From positions 1 to 13,460 of the forward strand of contig JBIIUJ010000070.1 in assembly GCA_044340025.1 (NCBI GenBank): a DNA stretch of 13,460 nucleotides, in the 5' to 3' direction. Below, one piece after another: positions 1 to 6,779 of the stretch. The stretch comes from JBIIUJ01 sp044340025. Lineage in GTDB: Bacteria > Pseudomonadota > Alphaproteobacteria > Caulobacterales > Aquidulcibacteraceae. The position numbers and the translations under genes are program-made. The notes under the pieces are model-generated. The model saw only the letters and a list, made by a program, of their open reading frames with translations. It was not told where the DNA came from and did not search any database. Within the stretch, counting starts at the first letter, position 1. The number at the start of each line of letters is the position of its first letter.

Positions 1-52
1 GAGCGGCCCTTTTTGTTTGACGCGACGCGCCGGCGCTGATGAAACCGGGGTC

Positions 53-1522
53 ATGACCTCCCCCCTTCGGGTTTCAGATGCGGTGGATCTTGTCCCCGCC
101 GATGCGTCGGTCGTGCTGGCTTGCGGCGCCGCCGCCAGCGACCCGCGGCTTCAGCCGCTGCTGCGCCGCAATCCGCAGCGCCTCCTGCTCGATGAAGCGG
201 CCGGCCACCCGCTCGTGGTCAACGCCTGCCTCTCCCTCGCCATCCGCGCGCCGATCGAGCAGCATCTCGCCGCCTTGCGCTTTCGCCTCGCGCCCGGCGG
301 CGTCTGGGTCGCCCAGGTGGACGCCCACCCCGATCCCGCCCACCCCGGCGAAACGCTCGCCAGCCGGATCGCCCGCATTTCCGCCGCTGTCGCCGCCATC
401 GGCTGGACGGTCCTCGACGCAGTCTCCCCGCCGGGGGACGCCACGGTGGCCACGCTGCGCGCCGTCGCCGCGCCCGCCGCGCCGGCGCCCTGCTTCATCG
501 CCGCGCTCGGCCTGCGCCGTCAGGCCGGCGTCACCGAGGCCCGCGTGGATTATCCGCTGCGCACGCTTGCCACCCGTCCGGGGGTGCGCGCCCTCTGGAG
601 TGCAGGGCCGCTCGATCTGCCGCAGGATTTCGGCCCCGGCATTCTCATCCTGCACCGCCAGTTCCTCGAATCACCCGCCCTCATCGCCCATGTCGAGCGG
701 CTTGCCGCCAAGGGCTGGCTGCTCGTGAGCGAGTTCGACGACAATCCCGATCACTGGGTCCAGTTCGCCCGCTCCCGCTATCGCGGCTTTCGCGGCGTGC
801 ACGCGGTCACCACCACGACCGCGCATCTGGCCGAAAAGCTCAGCGTCTGGAACCCGCATGTTGCGGTCTTCCCCAACGCCATCTTCGAGCTGCCGCCAGC
901 CTCCGCCCTGTTGCGCGATCCTGCCGCGCCGCTGCGCGTCTTCTTCGGGGCGCTGAACCGGCTGGCCGACTGGGCGGAGGTGGAAGCCTCCCTCCTCGCC
1001 GCCCTGCCGGCGCTCGCCGGCCGGGTGGAGTTCGTCGTGGTGCACGACGCCGCCATCCATGCCCGCATCGCCGCAGCGGCCCCGGCGCGCTTCCTCCCCA
1101 CGCTCGATCACGCGGCCTATATGGAGGCGCTTTCCACCTGCGATGTGGCGCTGATGCCGCTCGCCGATACGCCGTTCAACCGGGCCAAATCCGACCTCAA
1201 GCTGATCGAGGCCTGCGCTGCAGGCGCCGTGCCCATCTGCTCCGACGTGGTCTATGGCGTCGATCCCGCGCATCGCGACGTGGCGTTCTTTCCCGGCGCG
1301 CCCGCCGCCTGGGGCGATGCGCTGCGCCGGGCGGTGGAGGATCGCGCGGGCCTCGTGGCTTTGCGCGCACGCGGTCTGGCGCATGTGGCGCGGTTTCGCA
1401 TGCATGCCGGCCAGGTCGCGGCGCGCGAGGCGTGGTATCGCAGCCTGCTGTCCGCGCGCGAGCGTCTGGAAGCGCAGCGTCAGGCCCGTCTGGCTGCGCT
1501 CGCCGCCGAGGGCGCGCCGTGA
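53..1522 (+). CDS. GT-B glycosyltransferase with N-terminal methyltransferase-like domain
   Basis: Predicted cytoplasmic glycosyltransferase of 489 residues. Seen: the C-terminal half (about 290-460) has the layout of a GT4-like nucleotide-sugar binding domain, with RVFFGALNRLADW at 295-307, DVALMPLADTPFNRAKSDLK at 364-383 and then LIEACAAGAVPICSD. This is the basic/Glu donor-site region of GT-B enzymes. The middle (190-290) has SEFDDNPDHW (226-235) and VFPNAIFELP, typical of an acceptor-side Rossmann domain. Residues 12-140 resemble a worn SAM-methyltransferase fold: VVLACGA at 20-26 in the motif I position and RLAPGGVWV at 78-86 in a late strand. The GxGxG glycines are missing, so methyl transfer is doubtful. 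I chose the ATG at 53; an in-frame TTG at 17 would add 12 residues, and neither has a strong ribosome site. The stop overlaps the start of the sulfotransferase, implying one operon. The sugar and acceptor are unknown; surface polysaccharide is inferred. Confidence 0.8.
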   Translation: MTSPLRVSDAVDLVPADASVVLACGAAASDPRLQPLLRRNPQRLLLDEAAGHPLVVNACLSLAIRAPIEQHLAALRFRLAPGGVWVAQVDAHPDPAHPGETLASRIARISAAVAAIGWTVLDAVSPPGDATVATLRAVAAPAAPAPCFIAALGLRRQAGVTEARVDYPLRTLATRPGVRALWSAGPLDLPQDFGPGILILHRQFLESPALIAHVERLAAKGWLLVSEFDDNPDHWVQFARSRYRGFRGVHAVTTTTAHLAEKLSVWNPHVAVFPNAIFELPPASALLRDPAAPLRVFFGALNRLADWAEVEASLLAALPALAGRVEFVVVHDAAIHARIAAAAPARFLPTLDHAAYMEALSTCDVALMPLADTPFNRAKSDLKLIEACAAGAVPICSDVVYGVDPAHRDVAFFPGAPAAWGDALRRAVEDRAGLVALRARGLAHVARFRMHAGQVAAREAWYRSLLSARERLEAQRQARLAALAAEGAP

Positions 1523-2274
1523 GCGCGCTCGACCTCGTGGTCGCCGGCGTCCAGAAGGGCGGCACCACCAGCCTACACGCCTATCTCGCCGAGCATCCCG
1601 CCTTTCAGGCGCCCCGGCGCAAGGAACTGCATCTGTTCGACGATGAAGACCGCGACTGGTCTGTCCCGCCCACGGCGGACCTCGACGCCTGGTTCGACGG
1701 GCCCTCTGCGGGCCGGCTCCGGTTCGATGTCACGCCGGTCTATGTCTTCTGGCCGCAGGCGATGGAGCGGATCGCCCGATGTGCGCCGGACGTGCGGGTG
1801 CTCTGCCTGTTCCGCGATCCGGTGGAGCGCGCCTGGTCGCACTGGTGCATGCTGCGCGACCGAGAGCAGGAGCCGCTCGCATTTTCCGAAGCGATCCGCG
1901 CCGGGCGCACGCGCCTGCCTGCCGACCAGCCCAGCGATTACGCCTGGCGGCAGTATTCCTATGTGGAGCGGGGCTTCTATGCGCCGCAGGTGCGCCGGCT
2001 TCAGGCGCTGTTCCCCGCAGAGCAGCTGCTGTTTCTGCGCTCTGAAGATCTCTCCGAAGCGCACGAGGCCACGCTGGAGCGCATCGCCCGGTTCGCGGGC
2101 GTGGGACCGTTTGCCCCTGGCGCGCCGAAGCGGGAGTTCACCCGGCACGCGCGCCACGCCGGTCAGGCGATGAGCGGCGAGGACCGCGCCCTGCTTTCCA
2201 GCCTCTATGCCCCTGATCTTGCGGCGTTCGCCGCCCTCACGGGGCTTGAGGTTTCGCATTGGGCGCGCGGCTGA
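1519..2274 (+). CDS. PAPS-dependent sulfotransferase
   Basis: Protein of 251 residues that should transfer sulfate from PAPS to an acceptor, most likely a carbohydrate. Seen: the 5'-phosphosulfate loop GVQKGGTTSL (10-19), with K13 as the catalytic lysine and T16/T17 as phosphate contacts. KELHLF (35-40) is typical of heparan-sulfate-type sulfotransferases. The 3'-phosphate motif is LCLFRDPVERAWSHW (95-109), where R99 and S107 are the expected 3'-phosphate ligands. The YSYVERGFYAPQVRRL block (146-161) matches the acceptor-side helix of Sulfotransfer_1 proteins. The start is GTG at 1519, because the 5'-loop follows within ten residues and GTGA overlaps the upstream stop. An ATG 29 codons upstream lies inside the glycosyltransferase gene and would add a non-conserved Arg/Ala leader. 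Coupling to a glycosyltransferase suggests a sulfated exopolysaccharide, lipid glycan or LPS sugar (inference). Length is normal for a minimal sulfotransferase domain. Confidence 0.88.
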   Translation: MSALDLVVAGVQKGGTTSLHAYLAEHPAFQAPRRKELHLFDDEDRDWSVPPTADLDAWFDGPSAGRLRFDVTPVYVFWPQAMERIARCAPDVRVLCLFRDPVERAWSHWCMLRDREQEPLAFSEAIRAGRTRLPADQPSDYAWRQYSYVERGFYAPQVRRLQALFPAEQLLFLRSEDLSEAHEATLERIARFAGVGPFAPGAPKREFTRHARHAGQAMSGEDRALLSSLYAPDLAAFAALTGLEVSHWARG

Positions 2275-2277
2275 GGC

Positions 2278-2303
2278 GGCGGGCCGCCCGAAAGCAGCCC
2301 GCC
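2278..2303. terminator. GC hairpin between convergent genes, possible bidirectional terminator
   Basis: GGCGGGC (2278-2284) and GCCCGCC (2297-2303) form a perfect 7-bp stem with a 12-base loop. It sits in the 40-base gap between the convergent stops of the sulfotransferase and the TonB-dependent receptor. No T-run follows on either strand, so intrinsic termination is only a guess from position. Confidence 0.3.
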
Positions 2304-2314
2304 ACGCCGGCTGA

Positions 2315-4621
2315 TCAGTATTTCGCCGACACGATGAACTGCCAGGTCCGCGGCGCGCCGTAATAGGCGGTCTGGATGCCGGCAATGTCGGAGAATTCCT
2401 GCGCGTCGGTCTTGTAGACCTCGTCGCTCAGGTTGCGGCCATAAAGGCCGGCGGTGAAGCGCTCGTCCGGCGAGGTCCAGACCAGGCGGGCGTTGTAGAG
2501 CCAGTAGTCGTCCTGCCACATGCCGGGGAAGCGCTGGCCCGTCACGGCGGGAAGGCCATTGATGAAGCCCGCCGCGGTGATGATGCTGTTGTCCACCGCC
2601 AGCGCCATCTCGGAGCGGAAGCTCGCGTCCGCGCCGAGCGTGAGGGCGCCGGCCTCGCCCATCTCGAAGCGATAGGCGCCGGCGAACCGCGCCGTCAGCT
2701 CCGGCGCGAAGGCAGGCGTCTGGAACGAGCGGTCGGAATTCACAGCCCGGCGGTCGCGGAAGTCCTTGTAGGAGGCGTCGAGCAGGCCGATCTGCGCTTC
2801 CAGCGAGAGCGCGTTCGTGGGCGCGGCGGCGAACTCCACCTCCAGACCGCTTGTTTCCAGCTTGCCGGCGTTCAGCACGTTCAGCACGGCCAGAAGCGTG
2901 GGATCCGGCTGTGTCACGCGGGCCTGGAAGTTCTTGTAGTCGTTGAAGAAGATGGTGGCGTTGACGCGGTAGCGCCCGTTGAGCCAGTCCGACTTGACCC
3001 CCGCTTCATAGGTAGTGGCCTCTTCGGGCGCGTAGGGGACTTCCTGGCCCGCCGCATTGGCGCGGCCATTGATGCCGCCCGATTTGAAGCCCTTGGCCGC
3101 GCGCGCGTAGAAGAACAGGTTCTCGCTCGCCTTGTAGTCGATGGAGACCATGGGCGAGGTGTCGTCGAAGCTGACCTTGCGGTTGAAGGCGAAGGTGAGC
3201 GCCGGCGTGCGCGCGCTATCGAGGAAGGCCTGATTGGAGCGCGTGAAGGTGGCGCGGTTATAGCTCTTGTTTTCTTCCGTATAGCGCAGGCCCGCCGTGA
3301 CCTTCAGCGCGTCGGTCAGGCGGAAGTCCACCTGGCCGAACGCGGCGTAGGAATAGGTGTTCAGGCTGTCCCGGATGAAGCGATCGAACGTGATCGGCAG
3401 CACCAGCGTGGGCGCCAGACGCAGCACGAAGATGTCGTCGCCAAACGCCTGCTGGCGGCTGGCGATGTTTTCCTGCAGCGCATAAAGGCCGCCCACTGCG
3501 GCGATGCGCCCGCCCGCGTCATAGGAGAGCTGGAACTCCTGGCTCACCTGATCCTGCTCGACGCCCACAAACACGTCGCCCAGCTCGAACCGCGTGGCGT
3601 CGATGTCGATATAGTCGTCATAGGCGAGGTCGCGATAAGCGGTGATCGACTTCAGGGTCAAAGCGTCGGAGATGTCCCACGTCGCGTTCACGCTCACGCC
3701 CCAATGGGTCAGCGTCTGGCTGTTGGGGAGGCCAGGGGTCGTGGCGCTGCGGAAATTGAAGTCGCCCGGCGGCACGGTGGAGAGCGGGATGGCGCCGGCG
3801 ACGACCAGGGCCGTGGCGAACAGCAGGTTTTCCTGCCGCCCGACCGTCATGCCCGGGTTTTCCTCGGTGTAGTCGACCGCGACATCCACCTTGAAGCTGT
3901 CGGAGACGGTCCAGGCGAGCTGGCCGCGCGCTGCGCTGGTGTCCTTGTCGTTATACTCGCGCGAGGGCGTCAGCGGATCGGTGACATAGCCGTCGCGCGT
4001 GCCGCGATAGAGCGACAGGCCGCCCGCAAGCACGCCCTCCACGAGCGGACCGGAGATGCGGGCGTTCACGTCCAGCGCATTATAGTCGCCATAGCCGGCG
4101 CGGATCGAGGCGCGGAATTCGTCGTCCGGCTTTTTCGAGACGAGCTTCAGCGCCCCGCCGATCGTGTTCTTGCCATAGAGCGTGCCCTGCGGCCCGCGCA
4201 GAACCTCGATGCGCTCCACATCGAAGATGTCGAGCAGGGCGCCGCGGATCCGCGAATAATACACGTCGTCCACATAGACGCCGACGGCGGGATCGAACGT
4301 GGCGAGCGCATCGGGCTGGCCGACGCCGCGGATGAACACATTCGCCGAGGAGCCGGAGCCGCGGCCCTGCACGATGTTCAGGTTCGGCACGGCGCCTTGC
4401 AGCGCGCCGGTGGTGACATTGCCTTCTTCTTCCAGCCGCGCGGCGGAGAAGGCGGTGACCGCAACGGGCACCACCTGCTGGTTTTCCTCGATCCGGCGCG
4501 CCGTCACCGTGACGGTTTCGACGCGGCGCACTTCGGTGTCCTGAGCCAGAGCAGGCTGAGCGACTGCAAACAGCGGCGCGGCCGAAACCGCAGCCAGAAG
4601 AAGGCGATGGCGAAGTGTCAT
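2315..4621 (-). CDS. TonB-dependent outer-membrane receptor
   Basis: Outer-membrane active transporter of 768 residues, energised by TonB-ExbBD. Seen: a signal peptide (1-26, hydrophobic core LLLAAVSAAPLFAVA, Ala-X-Ala before Q27) and a TonB-box-like VETVTVTA (34-41). The plug domain (about 48-165) has NVFIRGVG (93-100), GVYVDDVYY (113-121) and EVLRGPQGTLYGKNT (138-152). A long beta-barrel ends in WQFIVSAKY, a terminal aromatic as expected for BamA recognition. The start at 4621 is chosen because GGGGGA lies 4 bases upstream and the signal peptide begins there; in-frame ATGs further up would place about 12-30 polar residues before it. Length is usual for the family. The substrate cannot be read from sequence: this plug type occurs in siderophore and in carbohydrate or other small-molecule receptors. 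No regulator or TonB gene is adjacent; the upstream hydrolase on the same strand is a possible partner. Confidence 0.93.
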   Translation of the reverse strand: MTLRHRLLLAAVSAAPLFAVAQPALAQDTEVRRVETVTVTARRIEENQQVVPVAVTAFSAARLEEEGNVTTGALQGAVPNLNIVQGRGSGSSANVFIRGVGQPDALATFDPAVGVYVDDVYYSRIRGALLDIFDVERIEVLRGPQGTLYGKNTIGGALKLVSKKPDDEFRASIRAGYGDYNALDVNARISGPLVEGVLAGGLSLYRGTRDGYVTDPLTPSREYNDKDTSAARGQLAWTVSDSFKVDVAVDYTEENPGMTVGRQENLLFATALVVAGAIPLSTVPPGDFNFRSATTPGLPNSQTLTHWGVSVNATWDISDALTLKSITAYRDLAYDDYIDIDATRFELGDVFVGVEQDQVSQEFQLSYDAGGRIAAVGGLYALQENIASRQQAFGDDIFVLRLAPTLVLPITFDRFIRDSLNTYSYAAFGQVDFRLTDALKVTAGLRYTEENKSYNRATFTRSNQAFLDSARTPALTFAFNRKVSFDDTSPMVSIDYKASENLFFYARAAKGFKSGGINGRANAAGQEVPYAPEEATTYEAGVKSDWLNGRYRVNATIFFNDYKNFQARVTQPDPTLLAVLNVLNAGKLETSGLEVEFAAAPTNALSLEAQIGLLDASYKDFRDRRAVNSDRSFQTPAFAPELTARFAGAYRFEMGEAGALTLGADASFRSEMALAVDNSIITAAGFINGLPAVTGQRFPGMWQDDYWLYNARLVWTSPDERFTAGLYGRNLSDEVYKTDAQEFSDIAGIQTAYYGAPRTWQFIVSAKY

Positions 4622-4625
4622 TAAG

Positions 4626-4631
4626 TCCCCC
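4626..4631 (-). promoter_or_regulatory. Ribosome binding site of the TonB-dependent receptor
   Basis: On the minus strand GGGGGA precedes the ATG at 4621 by 4 bases. This decides the start among three in-frame ATGs (4711, 4657, 4621) and puts the signal peptide at the N-terminus. Confidence 0.6.
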
Positions 4632-4736
4632 AAGAACCAGCGCTTGAACGCGCGCATGGCCGTGGGCTTAGTCTGAAAAGCCTCGTTTTTCTTGCGCGCC
4701 AATGGTCGCATTTGTGCTTTTGGCGCTGTGGTGTGT

Positions 4737-5540
4737 TCAGCCGATCACACGAAACACGTCTGCCGCCCGCTCGGGGTCGGTGAACGGGCCCATGCGCGAG
4801 GTTGCAAGCTGCGCCACCTCCCAGCCCGGCCCGCGTGCGGGGCCGAGCATGCGCTCCGAGGAAGGCGAGTGGATCTGGAGCGTCACCTCCACCAGCATGG
4901 GGCGCAGACCCTCCCAGCCGCCATTCTTCAGGTCGAGGCTGTCAGTCCATTGCCGCATCGGGTGGGTGGTGATGCGGCGGCGCACATGGGCGGCTTCGGG
5001 ATGATCGGCCGGCAGCAGCATGTCGATGGGATAATCCTTGAAGAAATCCATCTTGTAGCCGTCGATGAAGCCCGGCACGCGCTTTTCGAAATAGTCCGCG
5101 AACGTCCCGTCCGGGTCGCGCGGCACCGCCGAGAGCCGGTCCTTCGTGGGGATCAGCGCATCGAAGAACACGACCCGGCGGATCCGCTCGCGCATCCGGT
5201 CGGCGGCTCCGGTGACGGTGATGCCCGCAAAGGAATGGCCGACGAGGATGACATCCTCCAGCTCTTCGGCCTCGATCACGCCGCACACGTCCTGGATATG
5301 GGTTTCCAGGCCCACCTCGGGCCGCGACAGATGCACCCGCTCCCCGCATCCTGTCATGGTGGGCGTGAAGACCCGATGACCCTCCCGGATCAGGATGTCG
5401 GCAAGGCGGCGCCACATCCACCCCCCAAGCCAGGTGCCGTGAACAAACAGGTATGTCTTGGAGGCGTTTCGCGCGATGGCAGGGCCCAAGGGCGCGGCGG
5501 CGGCGAGGGCCAGTCCTGCCAGGGTTTGGCGACGGTTCAT
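4737..5540 (-). CDS. Exported alpha/beta hydrolase, catalytic His apparently replaced
   Basis: Protein of 267 residues of the alpha/beta-hydrolase superfamily, related to the small esterase/hydroxynitrile-lyase/methylesterase group. Seen: MNRRQTLAGLALAAAA resembles a Tat signal (RR at 3-4, hydrophobic 7-17, possible cleavage near 23), so it is probably periplasmic. FVHGTWLGGWMW (32-43) holds the oxyanion HG. GHSFAG (101-106) is the nucleophile elbow with S103. FFDALIP (125-131) follows as usual. At the C-terminus SRMGPFTDPE (248-257) aligns with the family's conserved HMxxxxxP segment (as in plant SABP2), putting R249 (codon CGC) where the catalytic His belongs. The enzyme may therefore be inactive, altered, or use another His such as H224. 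The start at 5540 has AGGAGG 5 bases upstream; an ATG 11 codons earlier has none. It lies 115 bases upstream of the receptor on the same strand and is divergent from the EpsD-like gene. Confidence 0.85.
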   Translation of the reverse strand: MNRRQTLAGLALAAAAPLGPAIARNASKTYLFVHGTWLGGWMWRRLADILIREGHRVFTPTMTGCGERVHLSRPEVGLETHIQDVCGVIEAEELEDVILVGHSFAGITVTGAADRMRERIRRVVFFDALIPTKDRLSAVPRDPDGTFADYFEKRVPGFIDGYKMDFFKDYPIDMLLPADHPEAAHVRRRITTHPMRQWTDSLDLKNGGWEGLRPMLVEVTLQIHSPSSERMLGPARGPGWEVAQLATSRMGPFTDPERAADVFRVIG

Positions 5541-5545
5541 AAAGG

Positions 5546-5551
5546 CCTCCT
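5546..5551 (-). promoter_or_regulatory. Ribosome binding site of the alpha/beta hydrolase
   Basis: A consensus AGGAGG on the minus strand lies 5 bases before the ATG at 5540. It fixes the start so that the twin-arginine signal is at the very N-terminus. The reading frame stays open for 96 more codons upstream, but without such a site. Confidence 0.7.
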
Positions 5552-5679
5552 GCGATACATCGACCGAGATGGTCATCCGATCGCTCAATATGGCGAAATG
5601 CGGTGGCATGGCGATTGCTCCCGACCAAGGAGTGCGCCAGTCTTGGGGCAGCATAATTCGGTTCTGGGGGCAGACTGCA

Positions 5680-6693
5680 ATGTCGATCGTAACGGTGGCC
5701 GCGCGCCGGAGCGCCCTGTCGGGCAAAACCGGTGCTGTCCGAGCGCTTACCCTGGCCTGCGCCGTCGCGGTGTTGGCGGTGGCCGGGTGCGGCCGGGCCA
5801 ATGAGGAAAAGGCCGACGGCCAGACCACAGGTCAGGTCGTGGCGCGTGTGAACGGCACCGAGATCACCACCCTGCAGGTCAGCACTGCCGTGGCGCAGCT
5901 GGGCGTGCCCGCAAACGCCGATCTCAAGCCGATCCGGGAGCAGGTGGTGCGCTCGCTGGTGGATCAGGAAATCCTGCGCCAGGCAGGCGCGGCGGCCGGG
6001 GCCGACAAGAACCCCAATGTGATGCAAGTGCTCGCCAACACGCGGGCCCAGATCTATGGCCAGGTCGCGGTGGAAAACGCCACGCGCAACGTCAGCGCCG
6101 CCTCCACACAGGACGTTGATGCGTTTCTGGCGGCCAACCCGGAGATGTTCGGGCGCCGGGAGTTCTTCATTTTCGAAACGGTCGCCGCCCCAAGCGCGCA
6201 GGTGACCGATGCGGTCTTCAAGCAGCTTCAGACCGTGGACGCGATCGATCAGGCCGTCGGCATTCTGCAAGCCGCGAACATCCCGAACCAGTTTTCGTCG
6301 TTCTCGTCCTATTCGAACCAGCTGGACCCGCGGTTTCTCGAACAGCTTCTGAAGCTGCCGCCGGGCGAGTCCTTCATCGTGCGCGATCAGGCCGCCGTGA
6401 CGTTCACGCGTATCGTCTCGCGCCGCGCGGCTCCTCTGACCGGCGGCGAAGCGCGCGAAGTCGCTCAGGCCATGCGCGATGCGGTCAAGCGGCAGGAAGC
6501 GCAGGTCGCGTTTGTGGAAGCCCAGCGCAAAGCCGCCAAGGTGGAATTCCTCGGCGAATACGCCAGCCTGACGATCACGCCCGCCGCGCCCGTGCCGGCG
6601 GCCGGGGCCTCGCCCGCGAGCCCGGCGGCAGCGACGCCGCCCGGGGCGCAGCCTCCGGCTCCCAAGGCGGGCGCAGCGCCCAAGGCGCCCTGA
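5680..6693 (+). CDS. EpsD-like SurA/parvulin-fold lipoprotein
   Basis: Lipoprotein of 337 residues resembling the EpsD family of peptidyl-prolyl isomerase-like proteins found with exopolysaccharide/exosortase loci. Seen: a basic N-terminus, a hydrophobic stretch (22-35) and lipobox VAGC with C37 as the lipidated residue. GQVVARVNGTEIT (51-63) followed by helices to about 150, including REQVVRSLVDQEIL (86-99), matches the SurA-type N-terminal chaperone domain. Residues 157-250 are a degenerate parvulin region: FGRREFFIFETV is present, but the glycine-rich catalytic signature of active parvulins is absent. The last 37 residues are a low-complexity Ala/Pro tail. The ATG at 5680 starts a proper lipoprotein signal; 74 further in-frame codons lie upstream and overlap the divergent gene's leader. 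A GGGGG run sits about 10 bases before the ATG. No exosortase or eps gene is in the window. The role is inferred to be folding or assembly of envelope or polysaccharide-export proteins rather than proven isomerase activity. Confidence 0.78.
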   Translation: MSIVTVAARRSALSGKTGAVRALTLACAVAVLAVAGCGRANEEKADGQTTGQVVARVNGTEITTLQVSTAVAQLGVPANADLKPIREQVVRSLVDQEILRQAGAAAGADKNPNVMQVLANTRAQIYGQVAVENATRNVSAASTQDVDAFLAANPEMFGRREFFIFETVAAPSAQVTDAVFKQLQTVDAIDQAVGILQAANIPNQFSSFSSYSNQLDPRFLEQLLKLPPGESFIVRDQAAVTFTRIVSRRAAPLTGGEAREVAQAMRDAVKRQEAQVAFVEAQRKAAKVEFLGEYASLTITPAAPVPAAGASPASPAAATPPGAQPPAPKAGAAPKAP

Positions 6694-6739
6694 TCGCCGC
6701 TGACCCCGGCGCGGTCACGCGTGGTTTGACAGCGCCCCC

Positions 6740-6767
6740 GGGGCGGCCCCATTCGAGGGGCCGTCTC
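6740..6767 (+). other. GC-rich hairpin between the EpsD-like gene and the reductase
   Basis: CGGCCCC (6744-6750) and GGGGCCG (6757-6763) form a perfect 7-bp stem around a 6-base loop. Two G-U and two further G-C pairs can extend it to 11 pairs. It ends one base before the ribosome site of the reductase gene and 46 bases after the previous stop. No T-run follows. It could end transcription of the EpsD-like gene, protect mRNA ends, or influence reductase translation. Confidence 0.45.
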
Positions 6768-6779
6768 CGGAGGGCCGCC

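Noticed and set aside
1..52. End of an upstream gene at the left edge
   Set aside because: TGA triplets occur at 18 and 37, but there is too little sequence to decide whether a gene ends here.
74..1405. Long open frames on the minus strand opposite the glycosyltransferase
   Set aside because: They are Arg/Gly-rich shadows produced by GC-rich third positions, with no family motifs; the plus-strand frame has clear domains.
3704..4624. A 306-codon plus-strand frame opposite the TonB-dependent receptor
   Set aside because: It mirrors the receptor's N-terminal half. The receptor has a signal peptide, plug motifs and a ribosome site; the shadow has low-complexity Ala/Arg/Gly/His content.
5541..5679. 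Promoters in the divergent gap between the hydrolase and EpsD-like genes
   Set aside because: CATAAT at 5652-5657 (plus) and CATATT on the minus strand near 5585-5590 look like -10 boxes, but neither has an acceptable -35 at normal spacing.
4692..5804. A 370-codon plus-strand frame opposite the alpha/beta hydrolase
   Set aside because: It has no recognisable domain and covers the divergent promoter region; the hydrolase has a nucleophile elbow and AGGAGG.
4942..6270. A 442-codon minus-strand frame across the hydrolase and EpsD-like genes
   Set aside because: It spans two real divergent genes in a different frame and has Arg/His/Gly-biased composition.
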